Notes: generated by a model not told the origin, from the sequence alone. Counted from the first letter of the stretch, positions 43,418 through 56,213 are shown. The stretch: DNA of 64,000 bases from an uncultured Azohydromonas sp. (GCF_937926365.1 NZ_CALAOH010000169.1:1-64000); one strand, 5' to 3'. Numbers and translations: made by a program.

Positions 43418-43986
43418 AGCGTCGTCGCGGTACGCAGCCCGAACAGCGGCTTGAGCAGCCGCGTCGGGTACTGCAGCAGCGCCCGGTTGTAGGCCACCAC
43501 CGCGTCGTTGAAGACGTGGCGCGCCACGCCCTGGCGCGTGTCGATGTCCTGCAGTGCCTGCAGCCAGCCGGCGATGTCCTCGCTGAAGCGCAGGTCGGGG
43601 TGCTGGTCCAGCAGCGCGCGCAGCCGCGCCAGGGCCGAGGCCAGGCGGCTGTCGGCACGCAGCAGCTCGGCCAGCGACTTCGCCGCCAGCGGGCGCAGGA
43701 TCTCCACCACCCGTTGCAACTGCACCTGCGCCTCCAGCGCGGAGTCCAGCGTCGCCGCCTCGTCGGCCAGCGGCTCGCGCAGCGCCTGCACCAGCGGCGG
43801 CAGCACCTCGCGGCGGCGCTTCACCTGCTCGTCCATCTGGTTCCAGGCCACCACGATCGCCGCGCGCAGCCGCATCAGCCGGTTGTGCGCACCCAGCATC
43901 CACAGCACCAGCACCGCAACCACCAGCACCAGCCACGCGTGCGACGACACCGCCGCCACGTAGTCCCAGGTCAGCTCCCAGCTCAC
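43414..43986 (-). CDS. LemA family protein
   Basis: This 190-residue protein has one N-terminal membrane helix (AWLVLVVAVLVLWMLGAHNRL) and a LemA helical bundle (MRLRAAIVVAWNQMDEQVKRRREVLPPLVQAL, FNDAVVAYNRALLQYPTRLLKPLFGL). LemA proteins have no proven function in most bacteria. It starts at GTG 43986, overlapping the queC stop (GTGA), and it overlaps the cytochrome start in the same way. The association with queC and a flavocytochrome is unusual. Confidence 0.88.
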   Translation of the reverse strand: MSWELTWDYVAAVSSHAWLVLVVAVLVLWMLGAHNRLMRLRAAIVVAWNQMDEQVKRRREVLPPLVQALREPLADEAATLDSALEAQVQLQRVVEILRPLAAKSLAELLRADSRLASALARLRALLDQHPDLRFSEDIAGWLQALQDIDTRQGVARHVFNDAVVAYNRALLQYPTRLLKPLFGLRTATTL

Positions 43987-44708
43987 GCCGGCAGCTCCCC
44001 GGCGCCGCCCGCGCGCCAGGCCTCGAAGCCCTGGCGCCGCAGCACGCAGGCCGGGCACTGGCCGCAGCCATGGCCCCAGGCGTGCAGCGGGCCGCGCTCG
44101 CCCAGGTAGCAGGTGTGGGTGTGCTCGACGATCAGCGCGTTGAGCGCATCGCCGCCCAGGCGCTGCGTCAAGGCCCAGGTCTGGGCCTTGGTCAGGAACA
44201 TCAGCGGCGTTTCCACCGTCATGGGCGCGTCCAGCCCCAGGGAGAGCGCCACCTGCAGCGCCTTGAGCGTGTTGTCGCGGCAGTCGGGGTAGCCGGAGTA
44301 GTCCGTCTCGCACATGCCGCCCACCAGCACGCTGGCGCCACGCCGGTAGGCCAGCGCGGCGGCGAAGTTCAGGAACAGCAGATTGCGCCCAGGCACGAAG
44401 GTGTTGGGCAGCCCGTTGGCCTGCATCTCGATCGCCCGCTCGCTGGTGAGCGCGGTGTCGGAGATCTGGCCCAGCAGCTGCAAGTCCAGCAGGTGGTCCT
44501 CGCCCAGCCGCGCACCCCAGGCCGGGAAGGCGGCGCGGACCTCGTCGCGCACCCGCGTGCGGCATTCCAGCTCGATGCGGTGCCGCTGGCCGTAGTCGAA
44601 GCCCAGCGTCTCGACCGCGCTGTAGCGCTCCAGCGCCCAGGCCAGGCAGGCGGTCGAGTCCTGGCCGCCGGAGAACAGCACCAGCGCCTTGCGCGGATCC
44701 TTCGCCAT
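43983..44708 (-). CDS. queC: 7-cyano-7-deazaguanine synthase QueC
   Basis: This 241-residue ATP-dependent enzyme makes preQ0, a precursor of queuosine in tRNA. The PP-loop is SGGQDSTA (13-20). Conserved segments include TFVPGRNLLFLNFAAALA and TDYSGYPDCRDNTLKAL, and the zinc cysteines lie in HTCYLGERG and CGQCPACVLRRQGF. It follows proA by five bases, so the two share a transcript, and it is coupled to lemA downstream. Confidence 0.95.
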   Translation of the reverse strand: MAKDPRKALVLFSGGQDSTACLAWALERYSAVETLGFDYGQRHRIELECRTRVRDEVRAAFPAWGARLGEDHLLDLQLLGQISDTALTSERAIEMQANGLPNTFVPGRNLLFLNFAAALAYRRGASVLVGGMCETDYSGYPDCRDNTLKALQVALSLGLDAPMTVETPLMFLTKAQTWALTQRLGGDALNALIVEHTHTCYLGERGPLHAWGHGCGQCPACVLRRQGFEAWRAGGAGELPA

Positions 44709-44713
44709 GGGTC

Positions 44714-45997
44714 TCAGCCGCGAATCTCGCCCTGGCCCAGGACGACCCACTTCATCGAGGTCAGCCCTTCCAGGCCCACGGGGCCGCGCGCATGGAACTT
44801 GTCGGTGCTGATGCCGATTTCCGCGCCCAGGCCGTACTCGAAACCGTCGGCGAAGCGGGTGCTGGCGTTGACCATCACGCTGGAGGAATCCACCTCGCGC
44901 AGGAAGCGCATGGCATTGGGGTGGTTCGTGGTGAGGATGGCGTCGGTGTGGTGCGAGCCGTAGCGGTTGATGTGCGCAATGGCCTCGTCCAGGGTCTGCA
45001 CCACCTTCACGCTGATCACGGGCGCCAGGTACTCGGTGGACCAGTCCTCCTCGGTGGCGTCCACGACCTGAGCGCCGGGCACGTCGGAGAGGATGGCCTT
45101 CGACGCCGGGCAGCAGCGCATCTCCACGCCCTTGGCGGCGAAGACGGCGCCGATGCGCGGCAGGAAGGCGCCTGCCTGGGCCGCATGCACCAGCAGCGAT
45201 TCGGTGGCGTTGCAGGGGCTGTACTTCTGGGTCTTGGCGTTGTCGGTGACCACCAGCGCCTGCTCGATGTCCACCTGCGCATCGACGTAGGTGTGGCAGT
45301 TGCCGTCCAAGTGCTTGATGACAGGTACGCGCGCCTCGTTGGCGATGCGCTCGATCAGCCCCTTGCCGCCGCGCGGGATGATCACGTCCACGTACTCGGG
45401 CATCGCGATCAGCTTGCCCACCGCGGCGCGGTCGGTGGTCTCCACCAGCTGCACGGCCTCGGCGGGCAGGCCGGCCTCGGTGAGGGCCTTCTGCACCAGC
45501 CTCCACAGCGCGATGTTGGAGTGGATGGCCTCGGAGCCGCCACGCAGGATGCAGGCGTTGCCGCTCTTGATCGCCAGCGACGCGGCCTCGATGGTCACGT
45601 TGGGCCGGCTCTCGTAGATCATGCCGAACACGCCCAGCGGCACGCGCATGCGGCCCACGCTGATGCCGGTGGGGCGGCGTTTCACATCCGTGATCTCGCC
45701 GATGGGGTCGGGCATGGCGGCGATCTGCTCGCAGCCTTCGGCCACGGTTTCCAGCACCTTCGGGGTGAGGCGCAGGCGGTCCACCATCGGCGCCGCCAGC
45801 CCGGCGGCCTGGGCCGCTTCGATGTCCTTGGCGTTGTCCACCTGCAGCGGCTCGACCTGATCGCGCAGCAGCGCGGCCAGCAGGCGCAGCGCGCGGTCCT
45901 TGGCGGCCGTCGGCGCGGCGGCCATCGCGGTGGCGGCGGCGCGCGCGGCGCGGCCGAGGCGGGTCATGGTGACGTCAAGATCGGTGGGCGCAGTCAT
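44714..45997 (-). CDS. proA: gamma-glutamyl phosphate reductase
   Basis: This 427-residue NADPH enzyme reduces gamma-glutamyl phosphate to glutamate-5-semialdehyde in proline synthesis. The catalytic cysteine is C262 in KTQKYSPCNATESLLVH, and IPRGGKGLIERI, LDGNCHTYVD and EYGLGAEIGISTDKFHARGPVGLEGL are conserved. The start ATG at 45997 gives the family N terminus. It lies between an AEC carrier gene and queC on the minus strand. Confidence 0.96.
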   Translation of the reverse strand: MTAPTDLDVTMTRLGRAARAAATAMAAAPTAAKDRALRLLAALLRDQVEPLQVDNAKDIEAAQAAGLAAPMVDRLRLTPKVLETVAEGCEQIAAMPDPIGEITDVKRRPTGISVGRMRVPLGVFGMIYESRPNVTIEAASLAIKSGNACILRGGSEAIHSNIALWRLVQKALTEAGLPAEAVQLVETTDRAAVGKLIAMPEYVDVIIPRGGKGLIERIANEARVPVIKHLDGNCHTYVDAQVDIEQALVVTDNAKTQKYSPCNATESLLVHAAQAGAFLPRIGAVFAAKGVEMRCCPASKAILSDVPGAQVVDATEEDWSTEYLAPVISVKVVQTLDEAIAHINRYGSHHTDAILTTNHPNAMRFLREVDSSSVMVNASTRFADGFEYGLGAEIGISTDKFHARGPVGLEGLTSMKWVVLGQGEIRG

Positions 45998-46074
45998 GCA
46001 CGGGATTGTCGCGCAAGGGATTGCTGGTTCCACCCCGGTGGGGATTGGCGACGCCCTGCCCCTGCCCGCCGGGC

Positions 46075-47112
46075 TCAACCTCTCGCCATCACCATCGCCC
46101 ACAGCGGCGCGGTGAGCGCGAAGGCCAGGGTGCACAGCAGCGTGGCGGCGGCGGTCTCGGTTTCCAGGGTGCGGTAGCGCTGGGCGAAGATCAGTGCGTT
46201 GCTGCCCGGCGGCAGCGCGGCGGCCATCACCACCACCGCCAGCGGCAGCGGCTCCAGCCGGAACACGAAGTGGCCTGTGAGCCACACCAGCACCGGCAGC
46301 ACGAAGAGCTTCAGCACCGCGATGGAGAACACGCCGCGCAGCGTGCCGTGCAGGCTCTGGCGGCCCAGCGACAGCCCGATCAGCAGCAGGCACAGCGGCG
46401 CCACGGCGCTGCCCAGCAGTTGCAGCCACTCGTCCAGCGGCGTGGGCAGCGGCACGTCCAGGAGGTTCCAGGCCAGGCCGGCCAGCACCGGCAGCACCAC
46501 GGGATGGATCAGCGTGGCGCGCAGCGTCGCGCGCACGGTGGCGCCCAGCGCGCCGTGGCCGCCGCCGGCACGGCGCAGGCGGGCGCGCGCCAGGTCGGCC
46601 TCGGCCAGCACGGTGCACAGCGTCAGCAGCGTGAGCGCGTGCAGGCTGACGATGGCCACGTGGATCGCCAGGCCCGCATCGCCGTACAGCGCCGCGATCA
46701 GCGGCACGCCCACCTGCACCGAGTTGCCGAAGCCGGCGGTGACGGCGCGCGTGGCGGGCACCACCGCCGTGGCGCTGGACACGGCCATGCCCCCGCCGCT
46801 CTGCAGCCGCCAGCGCTTGAAGCCATAGACCGCCAGCATCATCACCAGCAGCGGGCCATAGAAGGCGGCGAGCGTGCGCCACGGCATGTGGCTGAAATCC
46901 AGCCGCGCCATGGCGCGGAACAGCAGCGCCGGGATGAACAGGTACTGCGCCGCCGCGGACAGCACGCGGGTCGGGTCGGCCGCCGCCGCAACGGCGCCGC
47001 CACGCGAGCCGCCGCGTGCTCCGTCCGTGAGCCAACCCCAGCGCGCCGCGGCCCAGCCGAGCAGGACGGTGGCGAAGAGCGCGGGCAGCTTGTCGAGGAC
47101 GGTGTCGGGCAT
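46075..47112 (-). CDS. AEC-family carrier (second copy in window)
   Basis: This 345-residue protein has about ten hydrophobic helices in two halves. The block AVTAGFGNSVQVGVPLIAALYGDAGLAIHVAIVSLHAL and the C-terminal AAALPPGSNALIFAQRY are AEC signatures. It is longer than the copy at 33000-33911, with an insertion near residue 35 (GARGGSRGGAVAAAA). The substrate is unknown. It is divergent from cysQ and upstream of proA on the same strand. Confidence 0.88.
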   Translation of the reverse strand: MPDTVLDKLPALFATVLLGWAAARWGWLTDGARGGSRGGAVAAAADPTRVLSAAAQYLFIPALLFRAMARLDFSHMPWRTLAAFYGPLLVMMLAVYGFKRWRLQSGGGMAVSSATAVVPATRAVTAGFGNSVQVGVPLIAALYGDAGLAIHVAIVSLHALTLLTLCTVLAEADLARARLRRAGGGHGALGATVRATLRATLIHPVVLPVLAGLAWNLLDVPLPTPLDEWLQLLGSAVAPLCLLLIGLSLGRQSLHGTLRGVFSIAVLKLFVLPVLVWLTGHFVFRLEPLPLAVVVMAAALPPGSNALIFAQRYRTLETETAAATLLCTLAFALTAPLWAMVMARG

Positions 47113-47249
47113 GGGGGCGCGAGTATGGCGGCACGGTATTTACCCTTGTCCGGGTGGGCTGTGCGGGCCGTGCCTGGCGGAAGGACACCCCTAAAGGGAA
47201 GCAGACTCGCGCTTCCCCTGATTTCACTTCTCTTCTGGAGTCCTCCCGC

Positions 47250-48047
47250 ATGAGCATGAATCCCACGCAGTCCCTGGAAGCCGTGTCCGCCGCCAGCCTG
47301 GACGCCATCGCCCGGCTCGCGCGCGAGGCCGGCGCGCTGATCATGGAGGTCTACGCCACCGACTTCGCCGTGCGCGGCAAGGACGACGCCTCGCCCGTGA
47401 CCGAAGCCGACGAGAAGGCCGAGGCGCTGCTGCTCAAGGGACTGGCCACGCTGTACCCGGACATCCCGGTGGTGGCGGAAGAGGCGGTCGCCGCCGGCGG
47501 CGTGCCGGCGTCGGTGGGCGAGCAGTTCTGGCTGGTTGATCCGCTGGACGGCACCAAGGAGTTCATCAGCCGCAACGGCGAGTTCACGGTCAACGTGGCG
47601 CTGGTGCGCCACGGGCAGCCGGTGCTGGGCGTGGTGTACACGCCGGCGCTGGACCGGCTCTTCGCCGGTGCGCAGGGCCTGGGCGCCTACGTCGAGCAGG
47701 ATGGCAAGCGCCGGGCGATCCAAGTGCGCGCGGTGCCCGAGGCCGGGCTGACGGTGGTGGGCAGTCGCTCGCATGGCGACGCGCAGGCGATGGAGGCCTT
47801 CCTCAACGGGCGCAAGGTAGCGGAGTTCCGCAGCGCGGGGTCGTCGCTGAAGCTGTGCCTGGTGGCCGCGGGCGAGGCGGACCTGTACCCGCGCCTGGGC
47901 CGCACCATGGAATGGGACATCGCCGCCGGCCACGCCGTGCTGGCCGCCGCCGGCGGCACGGTGCGCCGCGTGGACAACGGCGCCCCGCTCACCTACGGCA
48001 AGCCGGGCTTCGACAACCCGCATTTCGTGGCGGCGGGCAAGCAGTAA
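47250..48047 (+). CDS. cysQ: 3'(2'),5'-bisphosphate nucleotidase CysQ (inositol-phosphatase family)
   Basis: This 265-residue protein has the inositol-monophosphatase fold: VVAEEAV, the metal motif WLVDPLDGTKEF, and the C-terminal WDIAAGHAVLAAAGG. The FIS(R)NGEFTVNVAL segment and the small size favour CysQ, which hydrolyses 3'-phosphoadenosine 5'-phosphate in sulfate assimilation, over inositol phosphatase. An inverted repeat GGGAAGC/GCTTCCC (47197-47218) lies 30-50 bp upstream of the start. An ATG at 47256 is a close alternative start. A terminator shared with topB follows. Confidence 0.9.
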   Translation: MSMNPTQSLEAVSAASLDAIARLAREAGALIMEVYATDFAVRGKDDASPVTEADEKAEALLLKGLATLYPDIPVVAEEAVAAGGVPASVGEQFWLVDPLDGTKEFISRNGEFTVNVALVRHGQPVLGVVYTPALDRLFAGAQGLGAYVEQDGKRRAIQVRAVPEAGLTVVGSRSHGDAQAMEAFLNGRKVAEFRSAGSSLKLCLVAAGEADLYPRLGRTMEWDIAAGHAVLAAAGGTVRRVDNGAPLTYGKPGFDNPHFVAAGKQ

Positions 48048-48072
48048 GGCCGACGGGGGCCCGGCCCCCTCA

Positions 48073-48120
48073 CAAAAAAAGTGGCCGGCGGGCTCCACAC
48101 CCGCCGGCCACCGTGTTTTC
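48073..48120 (-). terminator. terminator between cysQ and topB
   Basis: GTGGCCGGCGGG and CCCGCCGGCCAC form a 12-bp stem with a 7-base loop. On the minus strand a TTTTTTT run follows (A-run at 48074-48080), so it ends topB. On the plus strand GTGTTTTC follows, weaker but usable for cysQ. Confidence 0.85.
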
Positions 48121-48135
48121 AGCCGCGCCGCCGGC

Positions 48136-50748
<2,613 letters not shown>

Positions 50749-50838
50749 GGTGCCTCTTGAAAAAGCCGCAGGCCGCCCCGGCGGCCTGCGTGCCTACAAT
50801 CCGTGCTCTCTCGCGCGCGCATACGCATGCGTGCGCCC

Positions 50839-51345
50839 ATGAAATCAATGTACCGAATGAAGCCCACCGTGCAAGCCGAGTCCCAACCCGCCCGCGGCCG
50901 CCGCATCCAGGTGCGCCGCTCCGGTGTGCACGGCAAGGGCGTGTTCGCGCTGCAGCCCATCGCCAAAGGCGAGACGATCCTCGAGTACAAGGGCGAGCTC
51001 ATCACGTGGGAGGAGGCGCTGCGCCGCCACCCGCATGACCCGGCCAATCCGGACCACACCTTCTATTTCCACATCGATGACGAGCGTGTCATCGACGGTG
51101 GGCACGGCGGCAACGCCTCGCGCTGGATCAACCATGCCTGCGTGCCCAATTGCGAGGCCGAGGAGGATGAGGGACGGGTGTTCATCAAGGCGCTGCGCGC
51201 CCTGGAGCCCGGCGAAGAGCTGTTCTTCGACTACGGCCTGATCATCGACGAGCGCTACACCAGCGCGCTCAAGAAGCGCTTCGCCTGCCACTGCGGACAC
51301 CGCAAGTGCCGCGGCACCATGCTGGCGCCTAAAACGAAGCGCTGA
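50839..51345 (+). CDS. SET-domain protein lysine methyltransferase-like
   Basis: This roughly 168-residue protein is almost only a SET domain. It shows RRSGVHGKGVFAL (SAM side), NASRWINHACVPNCEAEE (active-site pseudoknot), GEELFFDYGL, and a post-SET zinc motif CHCGHRKCRGTML. SET proteins methylate lysines; bacterial targets are mostly unknown. The start is uncertain: ATGs at 50827, 50839, 50848 and 50857 are all in frame and none has a good ribosome site. It lies divergent from topB and 47 bp before birA. Confidence 0.9.
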   Translation: MKSMYRMKPTVQAESQPARGRRIQVRRSGVHGKGVFALQPIAKGETILEYKGELITWEEALRRHPHDPANPDHTFYFHIDDERVIDGGHGGNASRWINHACVPNCEAEEDEGRVFIKALRALEPGEELFFDYGLIIDERYTSALKKRFACHCGHRKCRGTMLAPKTKR

Positions 51346-51392
51346 GCCAGCGCACCCGTGCACGCCACGGCACCGCCATGCGTTAACCAGTC

Positions 51393-52310
51393 ATGAACGA
51401 ATCCCGCCTGAATTGGCAAGCCGAGGCTTTGTGGCGGCAGCTGCAGCCGCTCCTGCCGGGGCTCTCGATCGAAGTGGTGGCGCATGCCGACTCCACCAAC
51501 ACCCGGCTGCTCGAACGCGCGCGGCAGTCCGGCGGACGCAGCGAGCGTGGCTACCAGCGCACGCCCGAGGCGCCGCCCGCGCCCAACGAGCCGCCCACCC
51601 CGCTGGGCCGGCGTGCCGACGACACCCAGCCCTGCCTGCTGGTGGCCGAGCACCAGACCCGTGGCCGCGGACGACTGGGCCGCAACTGGCAGGCCACCCC
51701 CGGCGCCTCGCTGACCTTCTCGCTGTCGCTGCCCTTCGACCCGGTGGACTGGTCCGGCCTGTCGCTGAGCGTGGGCGTGGCGCTGGCCGACGCGCTGGAC
51801 CCGCTGCAGCCGGGCCAGGCCCCGCGCATCGCCCTGAAGTGGCCCAACGACCTGTGGCTCGTCGACCCGGCCGTGGTCGGCCGCAAGCTTGGTGGCGTGC
51901 TCATCGAAACCGTGGCCGTGGGTCGCCACCGCATGGCCGTGATCGGCGTGGGCCTGAACCTGCATCCTCAGCCCGTGCGCGACCTCGCCAACGGCTTCGC
52001 CAGCCTCGACGAGCTCGACCCCGGCGTCACCCCGCCGGCCGTGCTCCACCGCGTAGCGCTGTCGCTGGCCGAAGTGCTGCGCCAGCACGAGCGCGAAGGC
52101 TTCAAGCCCTTTGCCGAGCGCTACGCGCGGCGTGACCTGCTGCTCAACCGCCCGGTGAGCACCACCGCCCCGGTGTTCGAAGGCGTGGCCCGCGGCGTGG
52201 CCGAGGACGGCGCGCTGCTGGTGGAGACGGGGCAAGGGCTGCAGCGGCTGTCCAGTGGCGAGGTCAGCGTGCGGCTGTCCGGCACGTCCGTTGCGGACGG
52301 TGGGTCCTGA
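51393..52310 (+). CDS. birA: biotin--[acetyl-CoA-carboxylase] ligase
   Basis: This 305-residue enzyme attaches biotin to the carboxylase carrier. It has the biotin-binding GRGRLGRNW loop, LKWPNDLWL, KLGGVLIETV, and a small C-terminal SH3-like domain. The N-terminal helix-turn-helix of E. coli BirA is missing, so it is monofunctional and not a repressor. A Pro/Arg-rich insertion (about 48-75) interrupts the N-terminal part. Its stop shares one base with the start of the SPOR gene (TGATG). Confidence 0.93.
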   Translation: MNESRLNWQAEALWRQLQPLLPGLSIEVVAHADSTNTRLLERARQSGGRSERGYQRTPEAPPAPNEPPTPLGRRADDTQPCLLVAEHQTRGRGRLGRNWQATPGASLTFSLSLPFDPVDWSGLSLSVGVALADALDPLQPGQAPRIALKWPNDLWLVDPAVVGRKLGGVLIETVAVGRHRMAVIGVGLNLHPQPVRDLANGFASLDELDPGVTPPAVLHRVALSLAEVLRQHEREGFKPFAERYARRDLLLNRPVSTTAPVFEGVARGVAEDGALLVETGQGLQRLSSGEVSVRLSGTSVADGGS

Positions 52311-53104
52311 TGCGCCGCCTGGTCGCGGCGCTGCTGCTGCTCAACCTCGCGCTGTTGACCTGGCTGCTGCTGGGCGGCAGCAGCGACCAGAAGGAGCGCG
52401 AGCCCACCCGGGTGCAGCAGCAGCTCAATCCCGATCGCGTGCGCGTGCTGCCCCCGGAGGACACGGCCAGCGACGGCGCCCCGTTCCACGTCGCCCAGAA
52501 GCCGCAGGACGGCGCCTCGCCCAATGCCGGGGACGCTCCCCTGGCGCCGTCCCCGGCTTCCGCGGTGGCCGCGGGCGTGGGCGCTTCCACCGCCGCCGGC
52601 GGGCTGGGACCGGTGACGGGCGCGGTGACGGCGCTGAATGCCGTGTGCCTGGAAGCCGGCCCCTTCGACGCGCAGAGCCTGCCCGCGGCCGAGGCGGCGT
52701 TGGCTGCCCTGCCCCGGGGCAGCTGGCGGCGCCAGGCGCTGGAGCCCGCGCCGGCCTACCTGGTGTACATGGGCCGTTTCTCTGACCAGAAGACGGCGCA
52801 GCGCCGGCTGCAGGACCTGCGCCAGCGCGGCGTCGAGGCGGAGCTGGCGCGCGACCTGCCGGCGCTGGAGCCGGGGCTGGTGTTCAGCCGCCACACCGAG
52901 GAGGCGCAGGCCGAGGCCGCGCTGGCGGAGTTGCAGGCCTCGCGCGGCCCGCACCAGGCGCGCGTGGTGCCCACCAGCGAGGCCGCGGCCGTGCTGCTGC
53001 GCGTGGAGCATCCCACCGACGAGGTGCGCTCCCAGATCGCCGCCATGGAGCCCACGCCGGCGATGCGCGGCGGCTTCAGGGGCTGCCGCAAGACGAAGAG
53101 CTGA
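52310..53104 (+). CDS. SPOR-domain membrane protein
   Basis: This 264-residue protein has one N-terminal membrane helix (RRLVAALLLLNLALLTWLLLG), a Pro/Ala-rich periplasmic linker, and a C-terminal SPOR-like domain (YLVYMGRFSDQKTAQRRLQDLRQRGVEAELARDLP, GLVFSRHTEEAQAEAALAELQA). SPOR domains bind denuded glycan at the division septum. It is translationally coupled to birA, an order that is conserved in Burkholderiales. Its role in division or envelope growth is inferred. Confidence 0.87.
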   Translation: MRRLVAALLLLNLALLTWLLLGGSSDQKEREPTRVQQQLNPDRVRVLPPEDTASDGAPFHVAQKPQDGASPNAGDAPLAPSPASAVAAGVGASTAAGGLGPVTGAVTALNAVCLEAGPFDAQSLPAAEAALAALPRGSWRRQALEPAPAYLVYMGRFSDQKTAQRRLQDLRQRGVEAELARDLPALEPGLVFSRHTEEAQAEAALAELQASRGPHQARVVPTSEAAAVLLRVEHPTDEVRSQIAAMEPTPAMRGGFRGCRKTKS

Positions 53105-53142
53105 TGCGGCGGCGGCCAGTCCCCGCCGCGCGCCCACCCGGT

Positions 53143-55044
53143 TCAACGCCTCCGATTCGCCTCTTTCGCCCGCCGCCCGCCCCACAGCAGTACGCCTGAC
53201 GCGGCCAGCAGGCCCAGCAGCCACGCCGGTTGCGTGGCACCGCCGCAGATGCCGTCGCTGCCGCAGGGACCCGCGGGCGTGTTCGGCGGAGGGGGAGTCA
53301 CGGGGGGGTTGGCCGGCAAGTCCTGCGTTGCAGCCGCGTGCGCGCTGACCAGCTCGGCCGTGTTGATGTCGGCAGCCACACGCGTGGGCGCCCTGTAGCC
53401 CGTGGGATTGGCTGCGTAATTCAACGCCTCGACAGCGTCCAGGATGCCTGCGCCACAGGTGCTGGTGGTGCAGACGCAGCGCCCGGGGTTCTCGTTCGAG
53501 CAGGCGGCCATCGCCGGCGCGCCGTTCACCAACAGCGAGGACACCACGTGTGGCCGCGCACTGGCCTTGAGGCCGGCAACGATCTGGTCGGCCGTGAGCG
53601 CCGAGTTGCGGCTGAGCATCAGGCTGATCGTGGCGGAGACCAGCGGCGCGGAGAAGCTGGTGCCAATGACGCCTTCGTTCGTGTAGCCCGAGCCCACCGG
53701 CGACTGCAACCCGGTGTCGGTCGTGGTCCACAACCCGCCGTCGCCCAGGACAGTGTTCCAGGCGCCCTCGCGGTTGGTGTCATCGGGGTCGCCACCGACG
53801 GTGGAGACCGTCAGCGTGCCGAAGTTGGAATAGACGGCCTTGAAACCGTCACGGTTGAGCGCACCCACGCCGATGACGTTGGTATTGCTGCAGTTGGCCG
53901 GGCGCGTGGGGGCGGTGTGCTCGTTGCCCGCTGCGGCCACCACCACCGCACCCACCGCGCGCACCGCTTCGATGGCGTCCTGGTACTCGCTGCCGCAGGC
54001 TGCGGTGCTGCCGAAGCTGATGTTGATGATGCGCGCCGGGAAGGGATTGGCAGGCACGCCCGAAACCGGCAGGCCTGCCGCCCAGCGGATGCCGTCCGTG
54101 ATGTCGCTCACGTCCGCGCCGCACTTGCCCGCCACCCGCACCGGCACGATCAGGTTGCCCTGGTTGGCACCCGCGACGCCACGGTTGTTGTTGGTTATCG
54201 CCGAGATCAGCCCGGCGATCTTGGTGCCGTGCCAGCTGCTGTTCTCCACCTCGCAGCCGCTGAATGCGCCTGAGGTGGTGGTGACGAAATCGCCGGGGTC
54301 GTGCGGATCGGGATCGCGGCCGTTGCCGTCACCAGCGTATTCGATGGTGCTGACGAAGTCGTAGCCGCCGATCCAGCGCCCCTCAAGGTCTTCGTGGTTG
54401 GTGATGCCCGAGTCCAGCACAGCCACGCGCGTGGCATCGATGTTGACGCCGGTGGCGATGCTCCAGGCTTCCTGGAAGCGCGGCACGCCGCGCAGGCGCT
54501 GCTCGATGGGCAACGCGTTGACCTGGGCGTTGCTCTGGGTGTTGAGCGGCTGGAGCCACCACTGCTGACCAAAGTCCGGGTCGTTGGGTCGGTTAGCGAC
54601 CTGCAGCCGCCGCTCGCGCACGTTGGGCTCCACCCACAGCACGTCGCCACGCGCGGCCAGGCGGCGCGCCAGGCGCTGCGCCTGCTCCAGCGTCAGCGGC
54701 TTGTCGAAGCGCAGCACCTGCGAGGCGTGGCCGGTGGGGCTGATGGCGGGCGCCGAAGGCACGTCGATGGCGGCGCGGTCCATCGCGGCCTCGCGCAGCA
54801 CGCGCTGCAGGCGCTCGCGGTGCTTCTCGCCCCGGGCCGAGCGCCGGTCGCGCGACAGCGCCTGCTCACGCTCCACTTCCGCGTGCGCGGGCGCGTCGCG
54901 CAGCCGCACGATCAGGCCGTTGACCGGCGCCGCGCCTGGGTTCTGGAACAGGGGCTGGGGCTTGGCCTGGGCCGCGCCGGCGGCCAGCAGCGCCGATGCC
55001 GCCAGGGCCGTCGCCACGGCCCCGTGTTTCATCGCTTTCCTCAT
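53143..55044 (-). CDS. S8 family secreted serine peptidase (subtilase) with C-terminal anchor
   Basis: This 633-residue protein has a signal peptide (about 1-27), a propeptide (about 28-150), and a subtilase domain with catalytic D211 (VAVLDSGI), H272 (SSWHGTKIAGLI) and S463 (GVIGTSFSAPLVS); AAAGNEH holds the oxyanion Asn. The tail has PPPP-rich linker, then GICGGATQPAWLLGLLAASG, a hydrophobic stretch and RRAKEANRRR. This Gly-Gly, hydrophobic, Arg-rich end looks like a GlyGly-CTERM sorting tag, so surface attachment is likely. A sortase partner is not in the window. Confidence 0.92.
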   Translation of the reverse strand: MRKAMKHGAVATALAASALLAAGAAQAKPQPLFQNPGAAPVNGLIVRLRDAPAHAEVEREQALSRDRRSARGEKHRERLQRVLREAAMDRAAIDVPSAPAISPTGHASQVLRFDKPLTLEQAQRLARRLAARGDVLWVEPNVRERRLQVANRPNDPDFGQQWWLQPLNTQSNAQVNALPIEQRLRGVPRFQEAWSIATGVNIDATRVAVLDSGITNHEDLEGRWIGGYDFVSTIEYAGDGNGRDPDPHDPGDFVTTTSGAFSGCEVENSSWHGTKIAGLISAITNNNRGVAGANQGNLIVPVRVAGKCGADVSDITDGIRWAAGLPVSGVPANPFPARIINISFGSTAACGSEYQDAIEAVRAVGAVVVAAAGNEHTAPTRPANCSNTNVIGVGALNRDGFKAVYSNFGTLTVSTVGGDPDDTNREGAWNTVLGDGGLWTTTDTGLQSPVGSGYTNEGVIGTSFSAPLVSATISLMLSRNSALTADQIVAGLKASARPHVVSSLLVNGAPAMAACSNENPGRCVCTTSTCGAGILDAVEALNYAANPTGYRAPTRVAADINTAELVSAHAAATQDLPANPPVTPPPPNTPAGPCGSDGICGGATQPAWLLGLLAASGVLLWGGRRAKEANRRR

Positions 55045-55156
55045 GGTGGTCCTGAAGTCCGTCGCAGCGGGGGACTATAGGCCGGCACGCCAGAGCCCGG
55101 CTCCGGCGCAGGCCGCGGCGTTACGACAGCAACAGGAGGTACCTGGTCAGCGCACG

Positions 55157-55183
55157 CAAAAAAGCCGCCCGAAGGCGGCTTTC
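55157..55183 (-). terminator. intrinsic terminator after gapA
   Basis: On the minus strand AAAGCCGCC and GGCGGCTTT form a 9-bp stem with a 4-base loop, followed by TTTTGCG. It ends gapA. Confidence 0.9.
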
Positions 55184-55214
55184 CATTGAAGCGGGTACGA
55201 AACCGCGCGGCCGA

Positions 55215-56213
<999 letters not shown>

